Positions 50,259 to 62,252 of a stretch of 64,000 nucleotides of DNA are shown one piece after another. This stretch comes from Lotus japonicus (taxonomy: Eukaryota > Streptophyta > Magnoliopsida > Fabales > Fabaceae). Position 1 is the first letter of the stretch. Each line of letters begins with the position of its first letter. Where the stretch lies: positions 24,197,038 to 24,261,037 of the forward strand of contig NC_080046.1 in the NCBI RefSeq assembly GCF_012489685.1, read 5' to 3'. Made by a program: the position numbers and the translations under genes. The notes beneath the pieces are model-generated. The model saw only the letters and a program-made list of their open reading frames with translations, was not told the DNA's origin and ran no database searches.

Positions 50259-52375
50259 TGTAACACCCCATTTTCTGTTATTAGGTTATTTATTATTTTA
50301 TTTTAATTAGTATTATGGTATATGGTAATTAAGTGATTTTGTTAGATAATTAAGTGATTATGTGATATAGATAAATAAGGTTTTAGGGTTTAGTGTGAGT
50401 AATTGAGAGTGGGGCCCATTTTATGGCTATTTAAGGGTTAGGAGTGAAATAGAAAGAAAAAAAAGAAAAAAAAAATAAGGATTAGAAGAGAAGCAGAACA
50501 AGAAACACGTGAAAGCAGAGAAGGAGAGGAGAAAAAAGGAGAAAACTTAGAACTGATCTACAAGAGGTAAGGGTTTGAATTCATGTTTTATGGATTGGTA
50601 TGATAGTGGATAATGATAGAAAGCATGATTTAGGAACCCTAGGTTTCAAAAATTCCCAAATTGAAATAGTTAGGGTTTGGTTTTTAGATGATTTTGGGGG
50701 TAGATGATAGGCTTGCATGATGCGCAGAAATTTACGTTCTCTTGTACCCTTTTTCGTGCTATGTTAATGGTTGAATTTGAAGAAGTAGTCTTCATAAAAG
50801 TTGTAGGTTTTTCTGTTACGAAACTTTTGCCACTGGTTTCACGTCATTCCGACGTCTGTAGCTCGAGTTATGTGTATTTTAGTGAGTATAGGTTAAGCTG
50901 TCCAGTTTCTTACGAACTGCGGTTAGTGTACGGTTTTTCCTGATTTTTGTACTTCGAATTGTGACTTGAAAATTTATAGAGGTTTACAAAACGTGTATAC
51001 GGAACCATGATAAAAATATTAGATTTTTCTGAGTATATTTGATAATTTACATCTGTTTAATAGTTCATTAGATGTGTGGTGCGCGCACATGGCGAGTTGC
51101 GCAGGAAGATGTCGCAAGATGTCGCGACATGGCGAGTTGCGTAGGGAGATGTCGTGAGATGTCGCTGGAGAGTTATTCAGCGACATGGAGAGTTGCGTAG
51201 GGAGATGTCGTGAGATGTCGCGACGTGGCGAGTTGTGCAGTGAGATGTCGCGAGATGGCGAGCATGAGCATGTCGCGAGTTTTTGGGAAAATTTAGAGAG
51301 AAATCCAGTCTTTAGGAAATAGTTGCAGAACCTGTTATATATGAATTATATTTAATTTACATCTATTTTTAATAATCATTATATGATGTTGTTTCTGAAT
51401 TGATGTTATGTTTGAGATGCTAAGTTGTTGTGATTGCAAGTTTTATAATTGATAACATGTAATATGTGTTTTGTGCAATTGGTGATGAATATGCTAAAAT
51501 AATTAGGACTTGGAGATGGTCTGAATATGCATATGTTAGTTGAGTTTTGCACAATACACTGCATAGTTGTCAAGAGGCAATGTTTGCTAGTTCTCGTGGA
51601 GGCTAGTGACTTGTCCCAAAACTGGAGTGGTTTTGAAGCCTAGAGCGAGGGCTTTATTGGTGGTTATCTGTCTGGAGTGGACGCGGTGATACCGCTAAGG
51701 ATAACAACTTTGGTACCGAAGGCATTTGCACGGGTCTCACTTGAGTCATATGTGTTATGATGATATTTTTGGAGAGATTTGATGTGGTGGTAATTAGAGA
51801 CTATTATATATGTTCTAATTGAGCTATAATTTGTGGAGTATTTGCCATAACTGTGAACTTGATTAATTATGTTAAAATTACATAATTTATTATTTGTTAG
51901 TGAATGTGAGTAATTTATGTGGAGCATAGATAAGCTTTTACATTATTTATTATTATGCTTATCCATATGCTATGAGTTCTCACCCTTCTGTTGGAATGAT
52001 GTTCTATGCGACATCGCTCAGGTACCGAAGATAGTGGAGCTTTTCGCGAGGGTTAGTTGCAGGAGCTAGTCTTTCATTTACGGTTTAGTTAGGGGAGTCA
52101 TGCTCTGTTATATAACACCGGGAAACGTTTAGTTTTGTACCTTGATGTTAAGAGTTACCTATGAACTCTCTTTATGTTAAATTTTGGAGTTGAAATAAAT
52201 CCGCTGTGCTATGCATATGATGTTGCGACATTAAAGTTGGAAAATTTATATATTTATTACGAGCATGACCGGTGTTTTGATTTATGTTTCTGGAGAATAA
52301 GTGTGACACCCTCAGTGTTATGCATTTTACTCTGATTTATGATATATTATTATGCGGGGTTTAGAGGGTGTTACA
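50259..52375 (+). mobile_element. solo LTR, chromovirus-like, 2117 bp
   Basis: Flanked by ATGAA at 50254-50258 and 52376-52380. Ends TGTAACACCC...GGGTGTTACA form a perfect 10-bp inverted repeat. The cgtcattccgacgtctgtagctcgag segment near 50840-50865 also occurs in the chromovirus LTR near 26105-26130, supporting a related LTR. No PBS or internal region. It contains a GTCGC-rich minisatellite at 51071-51290 and no supported gene; the frame at 50704-50943 is a weak candidate. Confidence 0.8.
51071..51290 (+). repeat. GTCGC-rich minisatellite in the solo LTR
   Basis: Imperfect units of cgacatggcgagttgcg followed by (c/t)agg(a/g)agatgtcg, about 40-60 bp long, roughly four to five copies. The whole block is locally GC-rich inside an AT-rich LTR. 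Confidence 0.75.
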
Positions 52376-52939
52376 ATGAAGGCAAGGAAAAAATTGTACG
52401 TGTAAAATAAAGGAAAAACAAAGTAAATAATGAGAACAATCTCAGAATGAAAAAATAACAATTAATCTTGGATTTTATTTGATAAATAAAGTAAATCATG
52501 AGAACAATCCTCTGATGTAGATTGAGAAAAACAAAACAACGAAAATATACCCAAGACAAAACAACAACTGATTAAATTTTGGAATGAATAACAACTGACT
52601 AAATATTTCTATACAACACCTTAACTTCATTAATTCTATTTGCTATTCTTTAAAACCTAAAACAAACTATGTCACCGCCTCTAATTTCCATTAATTTGCA
52701 GAATTTTCTCCAACCAGATCATATACGTGCATCAGTAGATTTTGACGAAAGCACGTTGCAGGGGATGTCGTCTATCACACCAGTATGAAGTTGTACCGGA
52801 GATCTTCCAAAACTTAAAAAGAATGGAACGATTTGAGAAGGTAATAGCTGAAAAAAAAAGCGAAAACAATTATGAAATTGTAAAAACCATAATAAAACAC
52901 ATTGAAGTTAAAAAAAAATAAAGGAATACGAAAATTAAA

Positions 52940-53583
52940 CTAATCAATTTGTATTGTGCACACTGACATGCAGTGAGGGTCAGTACCAATTGTGGATGTT
53001 TCCGTTCGTAAAAAACAACCACTATTTTTCCAAAAATTTGGATCATCCCTAGTATCAGTGACGGGGACCAAAACCCGCAAGAAGTCAAGGTCGTGTTCAT
53101 GTGTAACCATAGACATGCCTCGATACTTGATCTGAGTAAAATCTTCTTTCCAAATTGAAACATAAAAAACGTTAACATTTTCAATTTTTTTGAAAAGAAA
53201 CCAGCAGTTTAGGGTATCAAAGTTGTATAACCATCGTAGACCTATCCAACCGTTAGTCAAGCGGCATTCACCATTCTGATGGTGAAATTCAATTGTGTTA
53301 TGAATACTCACGGGATCAATAATAATAATATACCCTTGATCCAGATCCGTGAAATTGTTATTTTTAGCGTCTATAGGTCTAATGACACCATAATCCTGTA
53401 AAAAAAATTGTTGAAAGGGAATGAGGAGAATAGCATATTAGGGTTAGTAAAACATGAATTTTGAAGGAATAAGATTATATTACAATAACATACACCAAAG
53501 ACATGAAAAATTGATTTCAGATGAGAAAAAGTACATTCCTTTGTATAATCATGAAGAACCAGAAAAGGAGATCTTAAAGCCAT
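52940..53583 (-). CDS. small two-exon gene with a B3-like domain
   Basis: Exon 1 is 53583-53494 (ATG, MALRSPFLVLHDYTKE, ending before a gtatgt donor); exon 2 is 53395-52940 (after a tttttttacag acceptor, ending in TAG). The predicted protein has about 181 residues and no internal stop. Its centre has GECRLTNGWIGLRWLYNF then CWFLFKKIENVNVFYVSIW, matching the ...L..GW..F...h.l..gd.lvF.y.g...F.V.iF layout of plant B3 DNA-binding domains. A TATA box lies at 53681-53690. It is far shorter than typical multi-B3 REM proteins and could be a single-domain gene or a fragment. The structure rests on consensus splice sites only. Confidence 0.5.
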
Positions 53584-53680
53584 GTAGAAAGGCTCAAAAA
53601 ATAACGCAGGAGATGGTTGAAGAAAAAGTGTAGGTTTAGGAGAAATCCAAATAATGGAGAGATGAATGAAGAATAAGAGT

Positions 53681-53690
53681 GTTATATAGA
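53681..53690 (-). promoter_or_regulatory. TATA box of the B3-like gene
   Basis: Minus-strand tctatataac about 100 bp before the ATG at 53583, followed by a pyrimidine-rich leader. Confidence 0.5.
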
Positions 53691-53699
53691 CTTTTAAAT

Positions 53700-54750
53700 A
53701 GAGAGGAGTGTAGGTTAAGGAGAAGGGTGTACATTAAGAGGAAAGGAGGAATGATTGCCATGTAGGATTTTTAATGAAATTAGTCAATCATGAGATGCCA
53801 CGTAGGCGATGATTGGACCTAGAAAAACCTCTGAATGCATATATTATTATGGATATAATAAATTCATATGCTTCAAATGCTACGAAGTACTTTTATAATA
53901 TGACAAATTATATGGTTCAAATGGCATAAAGTCCATCTATTTAAGTATTTATATTCAAAGTAAATTTCTCCAAAATGGAATAGAAGCTTGTACTTTTATA
54001 ATATGATTATCCTTCATATGGGATGAAGTGATTTTATGTCCTCATTTTTTTAATACTTTTAATTCTTGACAATTGTATTGTTGTTATTTTTATACATATA
54101 TTCAACAGAGGAAAGGTTAAGACAATAACACCCACAACCACATATAAAATTTGAGGGGGTATATTTTAAAAGTTTTTTTTTAAATAGATAACATGTATGA
54201 TATGGGGGCGGTAGAAAACTTTTATGAATTCCTTGTGTGCTTGATGTGGGGCGGTGGAAAGGTTTTATTGGAAGCATAACGGGAAAAAAATGGTGGGGTG
54301 TGGGATCCTTAGAAGCTATGAAGGGAACGAGGCTGATGGTTTCAACAAAAATTTGCCATGTGTTTGCATTTGTCATCTATAAACTAAAAGGAAAAGTGCA
54401 CTTAAATATGAAATAACTCAATGTTAGTATGTACATCAAAATGTCCAAGATTGTACATGCGTGAAATAACATTCACAACCAAATAGAGCATTCATAAAGC
54501 CTCTTGAAAAAATAACCAGCGTGTTCAATCTAGCATTGTTTAACAACATCCTTTATGTAAACATAAACCATTAACTAACTGTAGCTTTTCCTCAAGCCTT
54601 AGCTATTTAAGGATGAAATAACATCCACAATCAAATAGAGCATTCAAAAATGCAGTTGTTGGTGCTTACAAAAAAAATTACAGGACTGAAATGACAACAA
54701 CAATCAGAAACCGAATTTAAGGTTGACAGATTTGCTTCCATAAATCGGCA
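53700..54750. other. intergenic region and probable 3' UTR of the FAR1-related pseudogene
   Basis: No gene recognised. The cattcacaaccaaatagagc segment occurs twice (54469-54488 and, slightly altered, 54629-54648), a short duplication. It lies downstream of the pseudogene's stop codon at 54751-54753. Confidence 0.45.
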
Positions 54751-55951
54751 TTATGCTCCAAAATTAGCTTTAGCCATAGCTATCTCCTCAACCTCATTCA
54801 ATATGCAAATAAACTGAAATGAAAACCAGAAAACAGCAGAAAACAATTTGAGTATTGAGAAGTTATAAATAAATGAACCTACACATATGATCTGCAAACA
54901 TTATTTTCAGGTGAATGCATACCTTTATGGGAGGAAATTGGGGATACAACGGAATCCCACTGCCTGAATTCATAGCTCGCGGTTAAAACCAGTCTTGAGG
55001 TCCAACCGGACCACCAACTTTAAAGAACTGCAGTTCTGTATTATTATTTGAACCATGGGGATTCGCATCTACCTCCACTTTACATTTTGCAGTCTATAGC
55101 ATATGCCGTTAACATCAATTAATTAAAATTTAAGTTTTAAACCAACTAGATAGAAATAAAAATAACTAAAGTCAAAAACATATCTATCTATTATAATATA
55201 GTAATCCTGAAGCGCGGATTGTGGCGTCACCATTTCAACGATTTACTATTATCAAAATGTTACACATAAGCTTTTAATCTGAGGTGGCAGGATGTGCATG
55301 CTTAACTTTTCTACATGTTCTTTTACTTGCTTAGAACACTGTAACCTACTTTTACACTATCATTATCTATAACACTATCCATTGGTAACATTTCATCTTC
55401 TGTTATATCAATTGGCTAAAATATATCTAAAAAATATAAGTTCTACTCATATCATTCTAAACTTGGTTAGTGATGTCATATACTATTTTATTTTAATATT
55501 TCTAACTGATTAGATATCATTTCTTTTTTACAAGAAAGAAATTGTGTTTTCAGAAGCTCTGGATCTATTTCAACTGAAAAAACTTGAAGAGGATACAATT
55601 GTCTTGGAAGCAAGTGTGATGACTTATTTGCAACTATCTCATTTTTCTTTTATAGATTCATTGTTAGAACTCTTCATTTTAACAAGGAGAGGAGGGGATG
55701 ATAGAACCGCAATGTATGATTACTTAAATGTAGGCCTTTTTGGTAGAAAATAAAGCGTCTCTTAACGATGATCATCACCATGTATGTATGTATGTTAAAT
55801 ACTCCAAGTGAAAATTCACAATTTATTGATGTACGCAATTTATTTTAGTTGTTTTGGTCGGTCTCTTTCTATTGAAAAACATAGAAGATGGTGAAATTTG
55901 AAACGGTAGATGTAATATGCAATTATCTCAATCGCATGCGCCCGCGCAATG

Positions 55952-58900
55952 TGTAACACCCCGATTTCGGTGGCGTCACTTTAGTAACCAAAAAGAAAAT
56001 AAAGCGGAAAAATGTGAATATTTTTTTTTCGATTTGTATAAATAATAAAAGAAAGACTTGTCGAAATAAAGACTCTACAACGAAAGATAAACATGACTGA
56101 TGTACAATATATTTACAGCCCCCGCTGTAAGAAGTAAGCCACGTCACGAGTATCCTCCAGTGACGGGAAAGTAACCTAAAGTAGTGCCCGTGGGCGAATA
56201 TGTACAAACCAAAATAAAAGGTCAAGGGTTCGTAATACAGTCCTCCAAAACGAAAGTAGGTCAGCCCAAAACGGCCTAAACAAGACCACCTAGTCCGACC
56301 AACTCTCTGTGATTTCCATAGAGAAAACCACACAAAAAGCTAAAGGTCGGGGACCTACCCTGCCCCAAAATGAGAACATGACGACCAGAGCTGTAACGCT
56401 ACTCCTACCCTAATCCTGCCCAGAGGAGCACACCACAGCACTCCCGACTACATACTGGCATGATCATCGCCGGAATCATGATCCAGGACGACTAGGTCAC
56501 TGTCTGCATCCATCTCCTCTCTCGCTGCTGCCTGGGTCTCAAACCTAGAAACTCCCGTCACCGCATCCACTACGCAGACAAACACGTCCTCCTCCATCAG
56601 GTGCGCCGAAGGCACAACAAGAAAACCACGGGTAGAAGTCGATGTCCTCGGGCGAAGAGTGGCTACAACAACACGCTCCTGGGCTGGTCTCGCGGGTCCG
56701 GAACCCGATCCAAAGTCATCAGCAACAGCAACCGTAGGTGAACTAGAGTCTGATGAAGTCCCTCCCACAGGCTCCTCCTCCGAGGGGTCCTCGTCGTCGG
56801 AAGACGACGATGGTGGTGGTGCTCCTACACCGGGTCCACAGTGCACGCCGAGTGGCAGGTTAAAGCTGACAGTGTCACACCTCAGTACTCCCTCTGTCAA
56901 ATGTCCCAGACTGTCGACACAATCCTCCATTATTCTCCCCGAGTAGATCGCTCGGTGGCCGGCGGGGTCGACCACCCATGAGCCGGGGATCTCCTGATCA
57001 AGCATCTCGAACCTAGTCCCCTCAGAATGGTGGACCATCGTAAACCAATCCGCCATGGACATCTGACAATGGGCGTAGTCCGCCAATACACAAACAGCAG
57101 ATGCGAGGGTCAACTCAAGAAATTACATAAATAATACACCCAGTAAATAAAGTTTAAGGAATAGCTACTTAGGCTTAGAGGTTTGTGATAGCATTATAAA
57201 TTGTATATCTTCCAATTGAATGTAAATGATAATTACTGACAATTAACATATATCAAGTAAAATTAACAAGTATTAATCACACTCGGCAACTAAGTCAGTA
57301 TGCATGGTGCATGAATGATATGACGAGGAACAAGATGCAATCCAGAAAGATGGGCACAAACGAGTCAATCCTAGCACCGGCCATAGTGAGACCATTTCCG
57401 CTCGGGTGTCTCTTATACCAAACAAAATGTAGTCAGATCAGCAGTATACCCGCAGGCCTGCCATTTCCGTCTGCTACTAAGAATCACCGCAGTGTTCTTA
57501 TGTGGAAATCCGGGTCTTTTGATCATTTTGGAATCCACCGAGGTCCGGCATCCCACCGTGTATAAACCTCAAAATGTGTGAATGAATGCAACGTGATTAG
57601 CCAAACAACGTCTCCGACCTCACTCGTCACGTCGTCACGTGTTCTAGCAAACTTATTGTCTCTAAAAAGAATACCCTAAGGTAAATGTCGATTCTGTGAC
57701 AAAAGACAATTAAAAAGGAGTGCAATCACCCTTGATGACTTCTCGAGTCATCTGACTCATCTAATTCTGATGGTCAAAAACTGCTCAGCGAGCAAAGAGT
57801 ACCAATGTACTTGGGACTTATAGTTCCCCGGCTTATCCTTTAGATAGCCAAACAAATAAACTGCTCATCGAGCAAAAGGGTATCAACATACTTAGAAACT
57901 TATTAGTTTCCCCGAAACTTGGATTCGGCGACACTTCTTATTTTCCAAAACTAATATCCAAACCCTAAGCTTTCAACTGAGATTGTTATCATTATTTAAA
58001 GGTTCAGAGGTTGTTTAGTGTATTATGAATTTTCCTTGTAAAATAGTTTCCATTTAGTTTTATCTCTAATCTTATAAGTTTAAAAGATCCCATCATCCCA
58101 AGTAATTCCCAGAGAAGGTCTCGATCCACTAAAACAATAACAAGGCCCGAACCTCCGTTCGTCCCGTCAAACTTTCCCAAAATCTCATGATGAGTGTGGC
58201 ATAACTGCCCGTTATCCTCACTCTAACGTACAACAGATATATGTGTAATTGCATAATCAAATTAGCACAATCCAACAGTCGTGACACATATATCAACACA
58301 TCCTAGATTAACCATTTACCACATAGCATGTGAATCAATCAACAACAAATCAAGCGATAAATAATCAATAATGTCGGCCGAAGCCTCAGAAAACGGAGAC
58401 ACACGTCTCAATTAGTTCACTCGGCCGAAGCCTCCAGAAAACATTTCCCAGTCAATCACAATCAAGTGCATAAACAATAAATCAAGTCGAATTCGTCGAC
58501 ACCTAAAGCATTAGCTAGTATTCAGTGAGTAGCCCTCACCTGCAGTTCCTCCAGTGCGTTCCTGCAGCGTTCCTTCACGATCTCCTCCTTCCGCTCCACG
58601 GAATTCCTCAAACGAACCTTAGAGCGAAATCACAGAATTCAATCACAACAAGTCAGAAACTCAGCAAGCAACAATTACTAAGGTTACACGAAGCATTATA
58701 AACTCCGAAGTACGATAACCTAACGCGATAAGACGAGTTTTTGAAAAAGGAAATTTTCCTCCCCCCCCTTAGGGTGCTCTCGGCAACAACACATGAAAAT
58801 GTGTTCCAGCGCTTTTTCTTCGATCAAACTTGATTCCTAGGTTATCATTAGTCGTAACTAAGGCGAATTAAAGCTCGAAAAAATTATCGGATCGAAAACT

Positions 58901-60127
58901 AACGCATGGGTATTTTTGTCAGTGTTTTTAGTTCGGAAATTCAAAATTGGAATTTCGAAAAACAAATTGGATGGGGACGTCACCAACGACGTTTATGACA
59001 ACTAATCCTACTGGCGCTAAGCTCAGTCAAGAGTTTTAAGTCAAAAGGGCGAAACATTAGCCGAAAAATGGGTATTTGAGCAGAATTGAAGCTCGACGAC
59101 GATTCGGCGAGATTCGGCGAAATGTAATCCGCTAGAAGTACTCTTGGGTTAGTAGGGAATATGTTTAGACACTAAAATCAAGTTATTTGGACAGTTTTAC
59201 AAAAGCTCGAAACTTTGAGCACAGAAAGACATAGAGAAAAGCGATAGAATTTACGATCAGAGGTAAGGAATGACATCAATACCTCGAGGTCTACGTGTAG
59301 CAACTGTCAGTGCAACGATTAGGCAAGAAACGGCGAAAATCTTCTTCTCCCTCCTTCTCCTCTTGCTCGCGGGTTTGGTTGTGATGGTGGTGAAGAAATT
59401 TTGATTTTCGAGCTATTTATAGAAGATGGAAAACGCGAGAAAATGAAAATTTCGCGATTCCAATTTTTCCTGTGCATTCCTCTATGAATTCTAAGATAGG
59501 TTCTGGCCATAGAATTCCAGATCTCGAAACAGGTTTCTCAGAATTAAGGCAAACGATCCTAAGTCGGTGTAAATCGATTTTACCCGAAAAACTACTTTTT
59601 GTAGTTGATGTCGGATGAGAAAACTTCTTTCTGAAGAAAGATTAGAAACATCGATAGAAATCGGTACCCACGTGTGGAATCTTCGTTTGAAGCTCCGAAC
59701 AGAAAAAGTCTTCATCGACGGTTTATTTTAAGGTTCTTGAGCTATCAGGGATTTAGTTTCGGAAAACCTTCGAGAATTAGAATCGGACGTTCGTGCATTC
59801 CAGGGTTTCGTATCGAAATGCTTGTCATGGAAAGGATTAAGAGAAGTTCTAACATTTCTCTGAAGATTTTTGGAATTAGTTTCTATAGTACTCTTAAGGG
59901 TAAATTAGTCGTTTACTAATGCACTTGTCCTAGGCATAGGCGAATAATACTTGCGCTATAACTTATATCGATTCTAATGTTATCCTTAGCCTTTTCCTGA
60001 ACTTTCTCCTTCATAAATTTATTCCATTTGATGAACACTTGTTCAGTTTTCCTTCATGTTACATCGAACCTAATCGTGAATAGGAATTTTATCGATTTAT
60101 TCTAAGCTTAAAAACTTGGGTCTCACA
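55952..60127 (-). mobile_element. solo LTR 3, chromovirus type A, 4176 bp
   Basis: Flanked by CAATG at 55947-55951 and 60128-60132. Ends as in solo LTRs 1 and 2, except the outer tip reads ctcaca instead of cttaca. TATA-like ctatttatagaag near 59413. It holds the longest LTR frame (56448-57062), two 'cggccgaagcctc' motifs, and at the minisatellite position only two related units (ctgctcagcgagcaaagagt... and ctgctcatcgagcaaaaggg...). The insertion target was the Helitron hairpin loop. Confidence 0.9.
56448..57062 (-). CDS. open frame inside solo LTR 3, acidic Ser/Pro-rich protein
   Basis: 204 codons from the ATG of MSMADWFTMVHHSEGTRFEML to a stop at 56448-56450; the frame extends 17 codons further without ATG. 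The protein has a compact N-terminal part (about 1-75), a Ser/Asp/Glu/Pro-rich middle (DDEDPSEEEPVGG), an Arg-containing stretch, and an acidic end LVVLDHDSGDDHASM. It lies wholly within the LTR, in element sense, downstream of the TATA region. Both ends of the frame recur in solo LTRs 1 and 2, which lack the middle. No known domain. It could be a real LTR-encoded protein or chance conservation. Confidence 0.4.
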   Translation of the reverse strand: MSMADWFTMVHHSEGTRFEMLDQEIPGSWVVDPAGHRAIYSGRIMEDCVDSLGHLTEGVLRCDTVSFNLPLGVHCGPGVGAPPPSSSSDDEDPSEEEPVGGTSSDSSSPTVAVADDFGSGSGPARPAQERVVVATLRPRTSTSTRGFLVVPSAHLMEEDVFVCVVDAVTGVSRFETQAAAREEMDADSDLVVLDHDSGDDHASM

Positions 60128-61373
60128 CAATGCGCGGGTCTTTAGTCTAGTTATAATGAATGTCCATACAAATGCATTCACAGAAACTTGAGTAGCGGGA
60201 CTCACAAGTGGCTGTTTTAACTTTTGTGAACAATGAACGCTGCTACTAACACCCTAAACCATAGCATATTAATTTCAATTGCAGGACTCAGGATCTATAC
60301 AACATAATAGATACGAATATAACACACCTCAGATTTACGCTTATGTGATTGTGTCGCAGGATAGTCATTTCCGTTTTTCGCATGTAATGACCCATCTCCA
60401 TTAACCCTCAAATACAAAATTTAAACATATTAACACAATAAAACTAGTAGAGATGAACAACACAATGAAATATCAATCTTATCACCTCATCATGTCTCGT
60501 GTCTTCAACACCTTAAATTGATGATTCACCTCAATCAATATTAGACACTTGATTCTTATCAAATAGTCTTGGACACTTTCTAATAGTGTGCCCAACTCGC
60601 TTACAATTAGAACAATGTCTCTTCTTCTTAGCATTTTGTTTCTTTTGCAATGGACCTCTAGTCTTCACAACTGTTGGATAACCCACATCGAACATAGTAC
60701 TATTTCTAGTTGAAGCGGGATTATGGCGTTTCTGGATTTTGGATATCAGCTTGTATATTTCTTCAGTAAAACTTACAAAATCATCCTAATTGTCACAACA
60801 AAGTTCAGTCAGAATATTGCAGGAAGCGCACATAGCACCTCTACGCAACGTTGCGAGCTTCTTAGAATCAAGATCCACAGCTGGAATTGAGTAAACATAA
60901 TCAGCCTTAGCTAACTTCAACCACTGACTGCATATGAGACTAGTTGGAAATTCATTCACATCCTCATGCTTCATTGCATTAACTATGTGACAGTAAGGAA
61001 TGCCACAATACTCAAAAAATCCACAATGGCATACAAATCTTTTCTGAGTTTTATCATAAACAACAAGGTATCGTAAAGCTTTTTCATTCTCAGCATGACA
61101 ATATTAGACACCTCTAAACGTTGTACCACATTTATACCCAATGCATCATGAATTTCATATTTCACTTTCATAAATACTTTCTTGGTAAGAATTTTTGCAG
61201 CCTCATGCTCAATGCCACAAAGAGATGTAGTTATGACAGGCTCGGTGTATATGGATTTAAAATCAGAACGCAACTCATTGTGCCTATATTCCTTGACAAC
61301 CCTTTCAAAATTGAGCAAAAAATCAAACAGGCTAGATTTACACTGCAAAAACCTCTTTATGAAAGAAATATAC

Positions 61374-62252
61374 TGTTGGAACATGTTGCCATGCATTTTG
61401 TCAAAACAACCGATTGTCGAAGCAGATGTCGTGGCATCTGATTCCGTGAAGCTAGGGCATCAGTCCTCAGCTTGTGTTTCTGTTGTGGGCCCTCTGAAGA
61501 TTTACTGAAGATAAGTTTTTGAGTTACTTGAGGAGCAAGTAGCTATTCCAGAAGGGTTTTAGTTGTTGGGTTGTTATTTGTTGAAACAATCTTTGTTAAA
61601 AGATTGGTTTCTATCTTTACTTGTGCAATAAGTAAACCGAATCTATCAAGATTACGTTTTGAATTGCTGTTACTGCAATCTGTTTCTTCAGCCTGTGCCA
61701 ACCCTTAAGCCAATGCTACCGCTGCTGAAGTCTATAAAAGGATGAAGACCTAAAACATGAAGACGACTGAAGCTAATAGAGAGAGATCAAGTGTTTTATG
61801 ATTTGTGTTTGTGCTTTGTTCTTTGTTAATTGTGAATCCTCTTTGCTCACTGATTCTATAAAGCAAAGAAGGGTTCTGTGTTGTTTGATTGCATTCAAAC
61901 TCTGATTGTTCATTGTGTTCACCAATCACTGTGGCAGTGATTGAGAGAAAGTGAGAGGGGCTCTCATACTTAGGTTGAGATTCTAAGTAGAAGTACACTG
62001 GGTAGATTAGGAAGTGAACTATGAACTGAGTTGTTCATGAGTGTCTGTAATTCCTGAATCTTGAGATAGTGGATTTCCTTTCTTTTGGTGCAAACCCTCC
62101 AGACGTAGGTGAAAGTTTTTCACTGAACTGGGTTAACAATTACTGTGTGTTATTGTTTCTGTTATTAAGTTCTGTTATACTGTTAAGCGGTTGTCAAACC
62201 TCTTGTCCCAGCATCGTGCAGGACAATCGTATCAGAGGGAACCTGAATTACA
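61374..62252 (+). mobile_element. solo LTR, Ty1/copia-like, 879 bp
   Basis: Flanked by TATAC at 61369-61373 and 62253-62257, ends TGTTGGAACA...CTGAATTACA. A clear TATA box (tctataaaagg, near 61730-61740) fits a plus-oriented LTR. No internal region. It interrupts the FAR1-related pseudogene immediately after the MCEGI codons, inside its MULE domain. Confidence 0.85.

Larger units (their letters stand above)
55183..60150 (+). mobile_element. non-autonomous Helitron, about 0.79 kb once the nested LTR is removed
   Basis: The 3' end has the Helitron signature: a perfect hairpin cccgcgc-aat-gcgcggg, eight bases, then CTAG followed by T. The hairpin arms are at 55941-55947 and 60132-60138 because a solo LTR sits between them. 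The 5' end is TCTATC..., preceded by A, at 55183 (or 55187), giving insertion between A and T with no TSD, as Helitrons do. The interior has no Rep or helicase. It sits in an intron of the FAR1-related pseudogene. Exact 5' start uncertain by a few bases. Confidence 0.75.

Noticed and set aside
61121..61508. Plus-strand frames across the FAR1-related locus
   Set aside because: They are antisense to clear FRS motifs and cross the copia LTR boundary at 61374.
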